Assembly: GCA_012103505.1 (NCBI GenBank)
Contig: WLWP01000001.1
Location: forward strand, 1,364,001 to 1,428,000
DNA: 64,000 bases
Source of the DNA: Pseudomonadales bacterium
GTDB taxonomy: Bacteria; Pseudomonadota; Gammaproteobacteria; Pseudomonadales; Azotimanducaceae
Direction of reading: 5' to 3'
Shown here: one piece after another, positions 25,457-34,495 of the stretch
Layout: the number at the start of each line of letters is the position of its first letter
Position numbering within the stretch: the first letter of the stretch is position 1
Made by a program: the position numbers and the translations under genes
Notes under the pieces: model-generated
The model's input: only the letters and a program-made list of their open reading frames with translations
Told to the model about the DNA's origin: nothing
Database searches by the model: none

Positions 25457-26434
25457 TTACTTAAACCTCGGTAAGACTTCATCTGTGAGTCTGATAAATG
25501 TCTCGTGACTCAAAATTGATGCTAAGAGGTAGTCTAATCCGATCTCTTCATTTAGCTGCGAGAGTTGATCCGCAACCTTCTCCGGCGATCCGTGCACGAT
25601 AACTTCATTAACATAACGCTCGACACGTTCCTCTGGAGAGAGATCCGATGGCGGACCACCTTTCTTGCCACTGGCGTAGCCACCAACGGTCCACTCGGCG
25701 CCAGAGCGCGCGACTGCCTCGGCTTTTGCATCGGTCTCGGCCACAGCGATTAAACGAGCAACCGGAATGTCTTGGCTTAGGGAGTGATTGTGCATTTCCA
25801 TTGACGCGTTGTAGCTCGCGCGCTTTTCACCAATTTCTGTATGTGTCGAGTGTGGGTCCATCAATATCGCGTGACCCTGTTCCGCGGCCCAGTCCACTGC
25901 CGTTTGGGTGGACGTTGCCAGCCATACGGGCATCGGATCCTGCAAAGGTTTAGGCAGTACTTCCACGTTGTTAAAGGTGTGGTGTTTGCCGTTGTGGGTT
26001 AGAGATCCTTCTTGCCAGGCTTTGAGCACGATTTCAAAATTTTCTCTGAAGCGATCATAGGACTCTTCAATCGGCACCTGAAAATTCTCCATTTCAGTGC
26101 GATCAAAACCGCGACCGGCACCCCAATTGACTCGACCGCCAGAAAGGTTATCCAGCAACGCAACCTCTTCGGCAAGTCTGAGTGGGTGATAAAAAGCGGC
26201 CAGAGACACACCTGTGCCTATTCGCAGATTTTTGGTTCTATCGGCCACATGCATGCCCATCAGGTGCACAGAGGGGCACACGCTGTAAGTGGAAAAGTGA
26301 TGCTCGGCAAGCCACACCGCGTCATAACCACCTTGGTCCATAATATCAACGCGCTCTAGTGCTCGCCGATAGACTTCTTGAATCGGCGTGCGCCGTTCGG
26401 GCCAACTAAAAAACTGCAGCACCCCAAACTTCAT
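25457..26434 (-). CDS. Luciferase-like (LLM) flavin-dependent monooxygenase
   Basis: A 325-aa luciferase-superfamily TIM barrel: MKFGVLQFFSWPERRTP, YDAVWLAEHHFSTYS, RIGTGVSLAAFYHPLRLAEE and GGRVNWGAGRGFDR are all characteristic. It probably acts with reduced FMN supplied by a separate reductase. It lies 34 bases downstream of the MaoC gene and 43 bases upstream of the MDR gene, consistent with one catabolic operon. Confidence 0.92.
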   Translation of the reverse strand: MKFGVLQFFSWPERRTPIQEVYRRALERVDIMDQGGYDAVWLAEHHFSTYSVCPSVHLMGMHVADRTKNLRIGTGVSLAAFYHPLRLAEEVALLDNLSGGRVNWGAGRGFDRTEMENFQVPIEESYDRFRENFEIVLKAWQEGSLTHNGKHHTFNNVEVLPKPLQDPMPVWLATSTQTAVDWAAEQGHAILMDPHSTHTEIGEKRASYNASMEMHNHSLSQDIPVARLIAVAETDAKAEAVARSGAEWTVGGYASGKKGGPPSDLSPEERVERYVNEVIVHGSPEKVADQLSQLNEEIGLDYLLASILSHETFIRLTDEVLPRFK

Positions 26435-26468
26435 TCGCTAAGATTCCCCTGCGAAAACTCCCAATCTC

Positions 26469-26927
26469 TCACTCTGGCTTGCCCTTCATCATGCGTAGTG
26501 GATTGTAAGTTAGAACTGTCTCACCGTTCTGGTTAATCACACTGTTGTCGGTTCGAACCAAGGCACGATTGCCTTTCGAGGCGGGCTTAATCTCGCTGAC
26601 GACGCCTTCGACATGCAACGTGTCACCGACGAACGTGGGACCAGTAATGTTCATCTCACATCCGAGAAACGCTATACCGGTGCGCGATATTGTCGCCGGT
26701 ATAACGAGCCCTTCCGCCAACGAGAACACCAGAGCGCCTGGCACCAATTGACCGGCAAAATCCGTGTGCTTCTCTAAGTACTCTTTGGAAGTAAAGAGCT
26801 CTTCAGTCATCCCAGACACACCAACAAAGCTATAGACGTCAGTTTCGGACACAGTGCGCGTTAACGTTTGGAATTCAAAACCAACAGACCAATCTTGATA
26901 GTAGAATCCGTGACCCAACAGCTTCAT
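26469..26927 (-). CDS. MaoC-like hotdog dehydratase
   Basis: A 152-aa hotdog-fold protein: TRTVSETDVYSFVGVSGM, then a HTDFAGQLVPGALVFSLAEG segment, as in (R)-enoyl-CoA hydratases and mesaconyl-CoA-type MaoC proteins. The canonical D-x4-H hydratase pair is not clearly conserved, so the reaction is uncertain. The start overlaps the end of the Rieske oxygenase gene by four bases, implying translational coupling and a role in the same pathway. Confidence 0.85.
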   Translation of the reverse strand: MKLLGHGFYYQDWSVGFEFQTLTRTVSETDVYSFVGVSGMTEELFTSKEYLEKHTDFAGQLVPGALVFSLAEGLVIPATISRTGIAFLGCEMNITGPTFVGDTLHVEGVVSEIKPASKGNRALVRTDNSVINQNGETVLTYNPLRMMKGKPE

Positions 26928-28228
26928 CGCACATTCACTCCGGCTCGCACGCCAAAACGATCTGTTGCTACATCCAGTGCCTGCGCCCCGCTTGCCGACA
27001 TCGCATCGCCAGAACGGACCCTGTATGCGGCTGGCGTGTCGGCACCGCGCGGCGAACGTCCTGCAGCCACCGAATCTGCAGCTTCAAACATCAAGTTCCT
27101 GAACTTCACCACGCCAAGATCGGTTTGGCCAAGAAGTTCCCGCGAACGGTCAGCAATGAGGCCCTGACTATCTGCGATAGCTTGATCTTGCTCAGAGATT
27201 CCAGCGATCCCGGTGAAGTTTGAATTTTTTTGCATGTCGCGATCAATTAGATAGTTGTTTTCCCGTCGTCGTAGCGGCACAAAGTCGTCGTCTACACTTG
27301 CGAAAATTCCAAATCCCTGCGCATACATAGTGCGTTCTTTTGCTGTCAGCGGTCTTTCCGGGTTATAGGTGTAGCAATAGATCCAACACGACTCGTCATC
27401 AATGGGAACCCACGTGTTACCAACATGGTTGTCACCAGGAAAGCTGTTCGGTGCCATTGAATGACAAGGCATCATGAACTGAGTCAAGCGCCAGTAATCT
27501 TGGTCATTGTCCGCGTGTCGAGCTGCACACATCACCAGGCCCGCATCGTGCTCAAGTACTGTGAATCGTGGCGAGCTATCTTCGATCATCCAGCGGTACC
27601 GACCATTTTCAGGGGGCTCGTTGATTCCTTGTGAGGGCATTAACCCAACCCGCTCACCCCCGTCGATATTGGCGTGCAGGTAGGAAAAATGTGCGGTATC
27701 CACGCCACCTTCGACGGCTTGAGCCCAATTGCACTGCTGTAGTTTTTTGGAGACAAAGTAGTGCTCTGGGGGTAATTCAGAAAAATCGAGAGTCGGAACA
27801 TCGCCCGGTTGTTCACCGAAGTGGACCCAGACAAGGCCAAGCGACTCTTGTACCTTGAGCGACACAAGTTGTGCCTTCGGTTTGAGGGATTCGGCAACTT
27901 TTTCACTGACGGTGGGAATATCAATGCAATTACCATCGGTATCGAACTGCCAGCCGTGGTAGGCACATCGCAGGCCACAACTTTCATTGCGGCCAAAGAA
28001 TAGGTTAGCACCTCTGTGGGGACAGCGTGGCTCAACAACACCCACACGACCCTCTCCATCCCTAAACGCGATAAATTCTTCGCCAAGTATCCGTAAAGAC
28101 TTCGGCGCGCCTTCTGCTTCCAGCTCGCGCGATAAAAGTGCCGGAATCCAATACTGCCGGAAGACCTTACCCATATCGGTATTGGGACCAGTCCTCGTCA
28201 AACGCTCATTTTCCTGTTGAGTCAGCAT
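26924..28228 (-). CDS. Rieske non-haem iron oxygenase (alpha subunit-like)
   Basis: A 434-aa protein with a Rieske [2Fe-2S] site C69-x-H71 and C88-x2-H91 (CPHRG and CAYHGW). The C-terminal catalytic domain includes AVEGGVDTAHFSYLH, the likely Fe-binding D-x2-H region. It resembles the single-component phthalate/vanillate-demethylase-like or ring-hydroxylating group. Strong GGAG precedes the ATG. It is the first gene of a Rieske-MaoC-LLM-MDR operon. No reductase is adjacent, so electrons must come from another locus. Confidence 0.93.
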   Translation of the reverse strand: MLTQQENERLTRTGPNTDMGKVFRQYWIPALLSRELEAEGAPKSLRILGEEFIAFRDGEGRVGVVEPRCPHRGANLFFGRNESCGLRCAYHGWQFDTDGNCIDIPTVSEKVAESLKPKAQLVSLKVQESLGLVWVHFGEQPGDVPTLDFSELPPEHYFVSKKLQQCNWAQAVEGGVDTAHFSYLHANIDGGERVGLMPSQGINEPPENGRYRWMIEDSSPRFTVLEHDAGLVMCAARHADNDQDYWRLTQFMMPCHSMAPNSFPGDNHVGNTWVPIDDESCWIYCYTYNPERPLTAKERTMYAQGFGIFASVDDDFVPLRRRENNYLIDRDMQKNSNFTGIAGISEQDQAIADSQGLIADRSRELLGQTDLGVVKFRNLMFEAADSVAAGRSPRGADTPAAYRVRSGDAMSASGAQALDVATDRFGVRAGVNVR

Positions 28229-28296
28229 ACGGTTCTCCTCTGTATTGCGAAGTCATCCTCATCGCTTTTCGTCTCTTTCCCATATCTTCTAGCCAC

Positions 28297-30390
28297 TTAT
28301 GTCTTGTCAGGTAAGAGCTTGAAGGCAATATATTCTGAGCTCGACGGCGGACCCAGTCGACCACCACCGGCTGCGATCACAACGTACTGCACGCCATCCA
28401 CGCTATATACAGCCGGTGTCGAGAAGCCACCCGCGGGCAACTCATATTGCCAAAGCAAGGATCCATCCGCGGCATCATAAATCTTGAAGAGTTTGTCGGG
28501 CGTTGCGGCTATGAATATAAGCCCGGATGAGGAAACCACCGGCCCGCCATAGTTGAATGATCCCCAATCCAGCTCAGGATGTGACAAGTAGTTGCCAAAG
28601 GGGGTTTTCCACACGATGTCTCCCGTCGACAAATCAATCGAATTCAGCGTTCCCCAAGGACCAGAATTGCCTGGTAGGTCCTCATGGTCTTTAAGGGCCA
28701 CATAGCCACTGCTGAGAATGTACCTAACTTCGGTACTTGGTTCGTCTACGACCGGTTCAGGTGTGCGCATGTAGGTCAAAATACCACGCATTTCCACATC
28801 TGCCAGATAGTCAAACGCTGGCATACGTCCGCCACCTTGTTTGATGCTGTCGATGACCTTTGTATATCCTTGGTCAGCGATCACACCTTTAAGCCCGGGC
28901 GCTTGATCCGTCCCTGCCAAATCCATGCCATGGCACGCTGCGCAATGCTGCCCATAGGTCGCGGCATTCGAAAAGCCGATGGGAACTTCGCCTAGCGTTA
29001 AAACACCAGCACCGTCATTTGCGTTGAGTATCAGACGATTTGTGGCAGGATCATATGCAGATCCGCCCCATTCGGCACCGCCGTCGTACCAAGGATAGAT
29101 TAGGACCGTGCCAACTTTTGGTGGCGCCCATGGGCGCAAATCCCAGTCTGCTATCTGCGCCTCGACAAATTCTCTTGCCTCAGCATTTCTATTCGTTATC
29201 TCAAACCGTTGTCTACTAAATGAGATGGCGGAAACTGGCTGACTGGTCGCTGCGACTTCACCTGGAAGCAAACTCGGGATCGTAGCGACCTCATGTATTG
29301 GATAGACGGATTCGCCGGTATCTCTGTCAAAGGCAAAAAGTTGACCAGACTTGGTGGTGACGGCGACCGCATCGATTATGCGGCCTTCTCTTTCGAGCTG
29401 AACCAACGTCGGCGGCGACGGATTGTCTCTATCCCAAAGGTCATGACGAAACATTTGAAAATACCAAAGAAGCTCGCCTGAATGCGCATCGAGGGCGAGA
29501 AGACAGTTCGCGAAGAGATTGTCGCCTAGCCGATTCCCTCCGTAGAAGTCCGGTGTGGCAGACCCAGTTGGTACAAAGACGATACCGCGCACCTCGTCTA
29601 GTGCCATACCTGTCCACGCATTCGCACCACCTGCCGTTTCCAATGAGCCCTCAGCCCAAGTTTCTGCCCCTTTGTCTCCCAATTTTGGAATTGCGTCGAA
29701 CTGCCACAGTTGCTTGCCGTCAACGGCACTGAAGGAGCGAATTGAACCAGGCAAAGCTTGCTCGTCCTCGCTGGTAGAAAAACCAAATATCAGTTGGTCG
29801 TCGAAAACGATGCCAGGCACAGTCACGCCTAGAAAGCCTCGCTCGATATCTTGCGGTCGCAGGTCTAGGCGACCGCTGTTACCAAAAGAAGAAACAACCG
29901 TGCCATCTGCGGCATGTAACGCAATCAGCTCATTTGCTGCGGTGAAAAAGATCAGATCACCCTTTGGCCAATACATGAGCCCACGTTGGGCGGCACCTGT
30001 TACTTTTGGATCGTGGCGCCAGAGCTCTTTGCCTGTTGCGGCATCCAGAGCAAACGCAACGAGTTTCGGCGACAGACCGTAAAGAACGCCATTCACTACC
30101 AGCGGACTGGTATACATTGTAGAGGATTGGCCGCGTAATTCCCCGGAATCATAGCGCCATGCCACACCTAGACTGGCGACGTTCGACGAATCAATTTGAC
30201 TGAGCGGCGTGTAGTGTTGTCGTCCGTTATCACCTAGATAAACGGGCCAATCGACATTCGATAGATCTCGTGTGTTCAGCTCGTCTTCAACTGGTTCTTG
30301 TCCGCAGGCGCTTAGAAAAATAACAAGCGCGAACACGCAGGTGCACTGGACAAAGTTTGCAGTCCTGATGTTTACAATAAGCTTTGCCAT
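28297..30390 (-). CDS. PQQ-dependent dehydrogenase with fused cytochrome c
   Basis: A 697-aa protein with an N-terminal lipoprotein-type signal (FALVIFLSACGQ). The eight-bladed quinoprotein propeller is shown by W-motif repeats such as VAFALDAATGKELWRHD, FSAVDGKQLWQFD and LALDAHSGELLWYFQ. A c-type haem site (CAACHG, near residue 490) with downstream GGGRMPAF (Met ligand) sits between blades. This domain layout fits membrane-anchored quinoprotein glucose or alcohol dehydrogenases, which pass electrons to the respiratory chain from the periplasm. The substrate is not known. Confidence 0.92.
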   Translation of the reverse strand: MAKLIVNIRTANFVQCTCVFALVIFLSACGQEPVEDELNTRDLSNVDWPVYLGDNGRQHYTPLSQIDSSNVASLGVAWRYDSGELRGQSSTMYTSPLVVNGVLYGLSPKLVAFALDAATGKELWRHDPKVTGAAQRGLMYWPKGDLIFFTAANELIALHAADGTVVSSFGNSGRLDLRPQDIERGFLGVTVPGIVFDDQLIFGFSTSEDEQALPGSIRSFSAVDGKQLWQFDAIPKLGDKGAETWAEGSLETAGGANAWTGMALDEVRGIVFVPTGSATPDFYGGNRLGDNLFANCLLALDAHSGELLWYFQMFRHDLWDRDNPSPPTLVQLEREGRIIDAVAVTTKSGQLFAFDRDTGESVYPIHEVATIPSLLPGEVAATSQPVSAISFSRQRFEITNRNAEAREFVEAQIADWDLRPWAPPKVGTVLIYPWYDGGAEWGGSAYDPATNRLILNANDGAGVLTLGEVPIGFSNAATYGQHCAACHGMDLAGTDQAPGLKGVIADQGYTKVIDSIKQGGGRMPAFDYLADVEMRGILTYMRTPEPVVDEPSTEVRYILSSGYVALKDHEDLPGNSGPWGTLNSIDLSTGDIVWKTPFGNYLSHPELDWGSFNYGGPVVSSSGLIFIAATPDKLFKIYDAADGSLLWQYELPAGGFSTPAVYSVDGVQYVVIAAGGGRLGPPSSSEYIAFKLLPDKT

Positions 30391-30410
30391 TTAACCGCCG
30401 TTTTTATCGA

Positions 30411-30911
30411 TCAAGGTTGCACTGGCAAAAAGACTGGCACAAACACGCGTGCAGCGATTTTCCACCCGTCACGTGTTCGCTGGAACTGATCGTGGTACTC
30501 CCCAATAGCGACCGGTTCCGTCAATGTTTGCGGAAGTTCAGATTCGTCACCACGATAAACCACCACGTAAGTCACGCCAATTGCAGATCTCCCATTCGCA
30601 CTCACCTCAATGTTGATGGTGCTGATGAAATGGCGATATACGGGACCTCCCACTCCGGCAGCGATCCGGTCACGTATCGCTTCGCGCCCAGCAAACTTCT
30701 GACCGAAAAGATCCATGGTCGCATCAGCAGTGAACAAAATTGCAACTGCATCTGCATCCGGCCGATCGCGGTAGAAGGCATAATCCGTAACCAGCTTTGT
30801 GCAAGCATCAATCGCTGCTTGAGACTCATCTGCAGCGTGTGCTGCCTGAGTTGCGCCTGCGACTATACAAATACTCAGCCACAGAAAATTCAAGTTTCGC
30901 GTGTTCACCAT
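30411..30911 (-). CDS. Exported NTF2/SnoaL-like protein
   Basis: A 166-aa protein with a signal peptide (residues 1-27, ending AAHA-ADE) and a SnoaL/NTF2 cone fold: ADAVAILFTADATMDLFGQKFAGREAIRDRI, then VARVFVPVF near the end. GGGAGG lies just upstream of the ATG at 30911 (a GTG follows as the next codon). It is 20 bases upstream of the PQQ-dehydrogenase gene on the same strand. A role as isomerase/dehydratase or small-molecule binder is only inferred. Confidence 0.82.
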   Translation of the reverse strand: MVNTRNLNFLWLSICIVAGATQAAHAADESQAAIDACTKLVTDYAFYRDRPDADAVAILFTADATMDLFGQKFAGREAIRDRIAAGVGGPVYRHFISTINIEVSANGRSAIGVTYVVVYRGDESELPQTLTEPVAIGEYHDQFQRTRDGWKIAARVFVPVFLPVQP

Positions 30912-30920
30912 TTACCTCCC

Positions 30921-31023
30921 AAACTTTTACCCTCTAAACTTTTACCCTCTAAACTTCTAGCCTCTAAACTTCTAGCCTCTAAACTTCTAGCCTCTAAACT
31001 TCTTGCCTCTAAGCTGGCCCTCT
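30921..31023. repeat. 15-bp tandem repeat array before the NTF2-like gene
   Basis: Six head-to-tail 15-bp units of AAACTTCTAGCCTCT type (30921-31010), two with the variant AAACTTTTACCCTCT and one with a single base change, plus a degenerate seventh (31011-31023). They are purine-rich on the strand of the downstream gene and end directly at its GGGAGG ribosome site. The array fills most of the 211-base gap between 30911 and 31123. Confidence 0.85.
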
Positions 31024-31122
31024 AATCTTTGCCTCAGGGATTGATATTCCAGTAGGTACTGAAGCCTGTCAATTTTCCCTTTACACTGCTGCCATTCCAT
31101 TCAAGCAAGTAAGGAGACGTTC

Positions 31123-31992
31123 ATGCGTCTTGTCTCATTCACCCAGGCTCAAACCACCCGCATTGGACTGTTAAATGACTCCGGAATTGTTGATCTCTCA
31201 ACAGCAAGTCCGGGGCTTCCTACCAATATGCTGGAATTTCTCCAACTTGGTGCGGACGCGATGGCATCGGCGGCTAAAGCCGAGACGGCGAAGGCGGATT
31301 ACGCCCTTACCGACGTTCATCTTGAAAGCCCGGTAACCAGACCGGGCAAAATCCTCGCCATTGGTTTGAACTACCGTGCCCATGCGGAAGAAAGCGGTGC
31401 AGAGATACCTAAAACGCCGCTCGTGTTTACAAAACAGAACACGTCCATCAATGGACCGTACGATCCGGTGCACAAGTCATCTCATGCAAGAATGCTCGAC
31501 TACGAAGGTGAGCTCGCCATTGTCATCGGCAAGCGTTGTCGTCATGTTCCCAAAGACAAGGCGCAACAAGTTGTCGCCGGTTATTGCATCAACAATGATG
31601 TCAGCGTCCGTGAATGGCAGATGCGGGGTACACCAGCGCAATTCACAATGGGTAAATCGTGGGACACACATTGCCCTCTCGGTCCAGCTATCGAGACTGA
31701 TATCGACCCACACAACTTAAAACTCGTGACCAAGGTCAACGGCGAAGTACGCCAAGATAGCAACACCAACGATCTGATCTTTAACTGCAACGAAATCATC
31801 GCTTACCTAACAACAGCCTTCACGCTCGAACCAGGAGACGTGATCGTGACAGGGACACCTAGTGGCGTTGGCATGGCGATGAAACCGCCTCAAGCACTAA
31901 ACGTGGGAGATACGGTCAGAGTGGAGATCGAAGGCCTTGGACATATTGAGAACGAAATCATCGAGGAGCCGGAGAGCGTCACTCTCTTCTGA
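31123..31992 (+). CDS. Fumarylacetoacetate hydrolase (FAH) family protein
   Basis: A 289-aa enzyme of the FAH fold: AIGLNYRAHAEESG, KPxLVFTKQNTSINGPYDP-type segment, and LDYEGELAIVIGK with the metal-binding Glu pair, then NDVSVREWQ (Asp) and VTGTPSGVG. Family members are 2-keto-4-pentenoate hydratases, isomerases, decarboxylases or acylpyruvases that finish aromatic ring degradation. AGGAG precedes the ATG. It is alone on its strand here, between the repeats and the convergent MATE pseudogene. Confidence 0.93.
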   Translation: MRLVSFTQAQTTRIGLLNDSGIVDLSTASPGLPTNMLEFLQLGADAMASAAKAETAKADYALTDVHLESPVTRPGKILAIGLNYRAHAEESGAEIPKTPLVFTKQNTSINGPYDPVHKSSHARMLDYEGELAIVIGKRCRHVPKDKAQQVVAGYCINNDVSVREWQMRGTPAQFTMGKSWDTHCPLGPAIETDIDPHNLKLVTKVNGEVRQDSNTNDLIFNCNEIIAYLTTAFTLEPGDVIVTGTPSGVGMAMKPPQALNVGDTVRVEIEGLGHIENEIIEEPESVTLF

Positions 31993-32031
31993 AAGGTTGC
32001 CCAGATCCGGCAGGAATAGCGAGATGCGTTC

Positions 32032-33507
32032 CTACGCTTTCGCTTGTTCTGCCTCATACCATTGGCTCGACTGGGTTTCTACACTCAATCGATTCCAATG
32101 CCAGGCGAGCACACCCACGACCACGTTACTGACCGCCGTCGCTAGAAAAATACCCGTGTAACCCCACAAAATGTCGCCGTAGTAGGCGAGCGGAACGCCT
32201 ACGACAATGCTCCGTAGCAGTGAAATCACCAATGCGGGGTTAGGTAATCCCCGAGCATTGAAAGAAGAATTAGCTACTTGCATCATCCCCATAAAACCGA
32301 TGCTCAACGGTATACAGAGGAAAAACACCCGAGATGCCTCCACGACAATCTCGTTATCGTCGATCATTGCAACGAAGTATGTCCCGAAACTCACCATGAA
32401 AACGAAAGTGATAACGCCCCAAGTGAGGCAAAAGGCATTGCATAGATAAAGCGCCCGTCGTACACGCTCTATCTGTCGCGCGCCCCAGTTTTGCCCAATT
32501 AACGGTTCGGCTGACGATGAACATGACCACAGGATCATGTGAGCGATCGTTTCCACTCGCGAGGCGACGTTATAAGCCGCAACGACCTCATGACCGTGTC
32601 CGGCGAGCAGACGCGTAATGATGAGCATTGAAATCGGCATCACCAATCCGCTAGCAATCGCCGGAGCCCCTACGTGCATTATCTCGTACCAAGATTGCAA
32701 CATACCCGTTGTGCGTGGCGTCATTAGACGATCTCGTCAAAGGAGAACCGCATAGAGCAGAACGCTGGCAACTCGGGACAGCACGTATGCCCACGCTGCA
32801 CCGGCAATGCCGAGCTCGGGCAGACCGAACCAACCAAAGATCAGCACAGGTCCGAGCGCGATCTGCGTGACGGAGCCGATTGTCATCACAATACCTGGAC
32901 TCGCGGCGTTACCCGTTGCACGCAACAAGGTAGAGCCTACGATCGATAACAAGAAAAACGGCACGCCGTACATATAGACGAGCAGATAAGACACAGTTAG
33001 GTCCAAGACCATTCCCTTGGCACCAAGCAGCGAAACTATGTCTCGGGCATAGATCGATCCGAGGACAGCCAGCGCTAGACCAACGCCCAGGGCTAGGATC
33101 TGAGCGTGTGTAATGAGAAGACTCACCCGTTCCTTTTCACCGGCGCCAAATGCCCGGGCGATGACGGACGATGCACCACTGCCAATACCGCCAGCAAACG
33201 CAAAAAGAGTGATCGTCAGCGGGAAGGCGAAGCCCATGGCCGCAAGCGCCTCGGTACCCAACATGCCGAGATAAACCGCTTCAGCAACCTGCGCCACGTT
33301 CATCGTTAGCGTGCCCATTGCCATAAACGAACCAAGCCGTATCAGGTGCTTGGCGACAGGACCCTCGGTAAAGCCACCAGAGGAACGCACCACTGCGTTG
33401 TTAGCTGCGTCGTTCGTTGCAGAGCCTTTCTCTGGCGAGTCTTTTCCTGCTGAGCCTTTTCCTGCTGAGTTTTCGGCCGCGGAATTTTCGCTCGCTGTAT
33501 CAGACAC
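32032..33507 (-). pseudogene. MATE-family exporter interrupted by one in-frame UGA
   Basis: The two halves, 33507-32737 (256 aa) and 32724-32032 (230 aa), are in the same frame and are separated only by TGA at 32739-32737 and four codons. Joined, they give about 490 aa and 12 hydrophobic segments as in MATE drug/cation antiporters: GSGASSVIARAFGAG in the first half and AEPLIGQNWGARQ in the second. The UGA falls between the two six-helix halves (LLYAVLL-stop-RDRLM). No SECIS-like context or cysteine partner is seen, so a nonsense mutation is more likely than selenocysteine. The GTG start has AAAGG upstream. The N-terminal 40 residues contain pentapeptide repeats. Confidence 0.82.
33423..33497. 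repeat. 15-bp tandem repeats in the 5' coding end of the MATE gene
   Basis: Five 15-bp units (33423-33437, 33438-33452, 33453-33467, 33468-33482, 33483-33497), of which AGTCTTTTCCTGCTG and AGCCTTTTCCTGCTG differ at one base. On the coding strand they give pentapeptides of ENSAG/KGSAG type ahead of the first membrane helix. Confidence 0.75.
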
Positions 33508-33519
33508 GACTAACCTTTG

Positions 33520-33542
33520 GTCGATTATTGTTCATAATCGAC
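33520..33542. promoter_or_regulatory. 9-bp inverted repeat upstream of the MATE gene
   Basis: GTCGATTAT (33520-33528) and ATAATCGAC (33534-33542) are a perfect inverted repeat with a five-base spacer. It lies 13 bases before the GTG start, immediately before the AAAGG ribosome site, with AT-rich, promoter-like DNA beyond (TACAAT on the minus strand). It could be an operator for a MarR/TetR-type repressor or a 5' UTR hairpin; no regulator gene is adjacent. Confidence 0.45.
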
Positions 33543-33579
33543 TTTATATTGTAATCATAACTATTTGAATTTTAGAGAC

Positions 33580-34452
33580 TTATGCTAAAGATTCTTCAAA
33601 CAAGGCGAGCAACCTCGACCACGCACGTTCTGCTTGGGCTTCGTGATAGACCGGCGAGTCTGGCGGACACCAACCGTGCAACGCACCCTCATAGACTTCG
33701 ATCTCTGCCCGTAAGCTCGCATCAGCAAACGCTTCACGAAGCGCATCTTTTGCGTCGGACTCTTTCTCGTCATCATTGCTCGCGATCGCGATCAGAAAGG
33801 AAGCCTGCATACCAGGGATCAGCCTATGAGGACTGTTATCAGCCTCGGTGACCAAGCCACCGCCATGGAACGATCCACCAGCACGCACCCGACTTGGAAC
33901 GGCTGCTGCCGTGCGCATGACCATCGGTCCACCCATACAATAGCCGGTAGTACCAACGCCTCTGTTCGTATCTACGCTCGTCTGTTCATCTAACCAACTG
34001 ATGAACGCATTCGCATCCGTCGCATTTGTTTCCGGAGATAGCGAACGGGCTAAGGGGAACACTTTTTCACGTACTTCAGGATCCCTAAAGCTCTGACCCT
34101 CGCTCACGACTGGCGACTTGGCCGTTCGATAGTATGGATTTACGACCAAGACCGCGTAGCCATCCCCGGCGAGTCGTTTACCCATCAACCGAAATGCAGG
34201 GCGTAAACCCAATATATCGGGCCAAATCAGAACGGCGGCATGCTTACCTTTGGCTGGGTGCACGAAATAGGCATCTGCTACACCATCAGGCGTTGTAATA
34301 CTCACATCACTTTCTACCAAGTCCCCAGCAGCGGCAGTGCTCGGTAACCAGGCCGCAAGCCCACCAGCGCCGATCGCTAAGCCAAGCTGTCGACGGGTCA
34401 GACCGTCGCTGAGCGCCTGTTCTGCGTCATCGACCGTATTTTCGTCACACAT
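33580..34452 (-). CDS. Tat-exported dienelactone hydrolase-family protein
   Basis: A 290-aa protein with a twin-arginine leader (LTRRQLGLAIGAGGLAAW) and a dienelactone hydrolase fold. The nucleophile elbow GYCMGG carries Cys rather than Ser, as in true dienelactone hydrolases, and ALHGWC supplies the catalytic His. It would act in the periplasm, which is unusual for this family. It lies 43 bases downstream of the acyl-CoA dehydrogenase pair on the same strand and may belong to that operon. Confidence 0.88.
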   Translation of the reverse strand: MCDENTVDDAEQALSDGLTRRQLGLAIGAGGLAAWLPSTAAAGDLVESDVSITTPDGVADAYFVHPAKGKHAAVLIWPDILGLRPAFRLMGKRLAGDGYAVLVVNPYYRTAKSPVVSEGQSFRDPEVREKVFPLARSLSPETNATDANAFISWLDEQTSVDTNRGVGTTGYCMGGPMVMRTAAAVPSRVRAGGSFHGGGLVTEADNSPHRLIPGMQASFLIAIASNDDEKESDAKDALREAFADASLRAEIEVYEGALHGWCPPDSPVYHEAQAERAWSRLLALFEESLA

Positions 34453-34495
34453 ATCGTTCCCCTTCTATGTTTACGACCTAAACCTACGCTTAAGA

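Noticed and set aside
30921..31023. Possible CRISPR array
   Set aside because: The 15-bp units are directly adjacent without unique spacers, and no cas genes are in the window.
30384..31025. A long plus-strand open frame ending in repeated SKLLA-type peptides
   Set aside because: It runs antisense to the NTF2-like gene and its repeats are only the translated 15-bp DNA array; there is no ribosome site and no protein-like composition.
32725..32739. Selenocysteine at the UGA of the MATE gene
   Set aside because: No hairpin at the right spacing was seen, MATE transporters have no known Sec position, and no redox Cys is nearby; a nonsense change is simpler.
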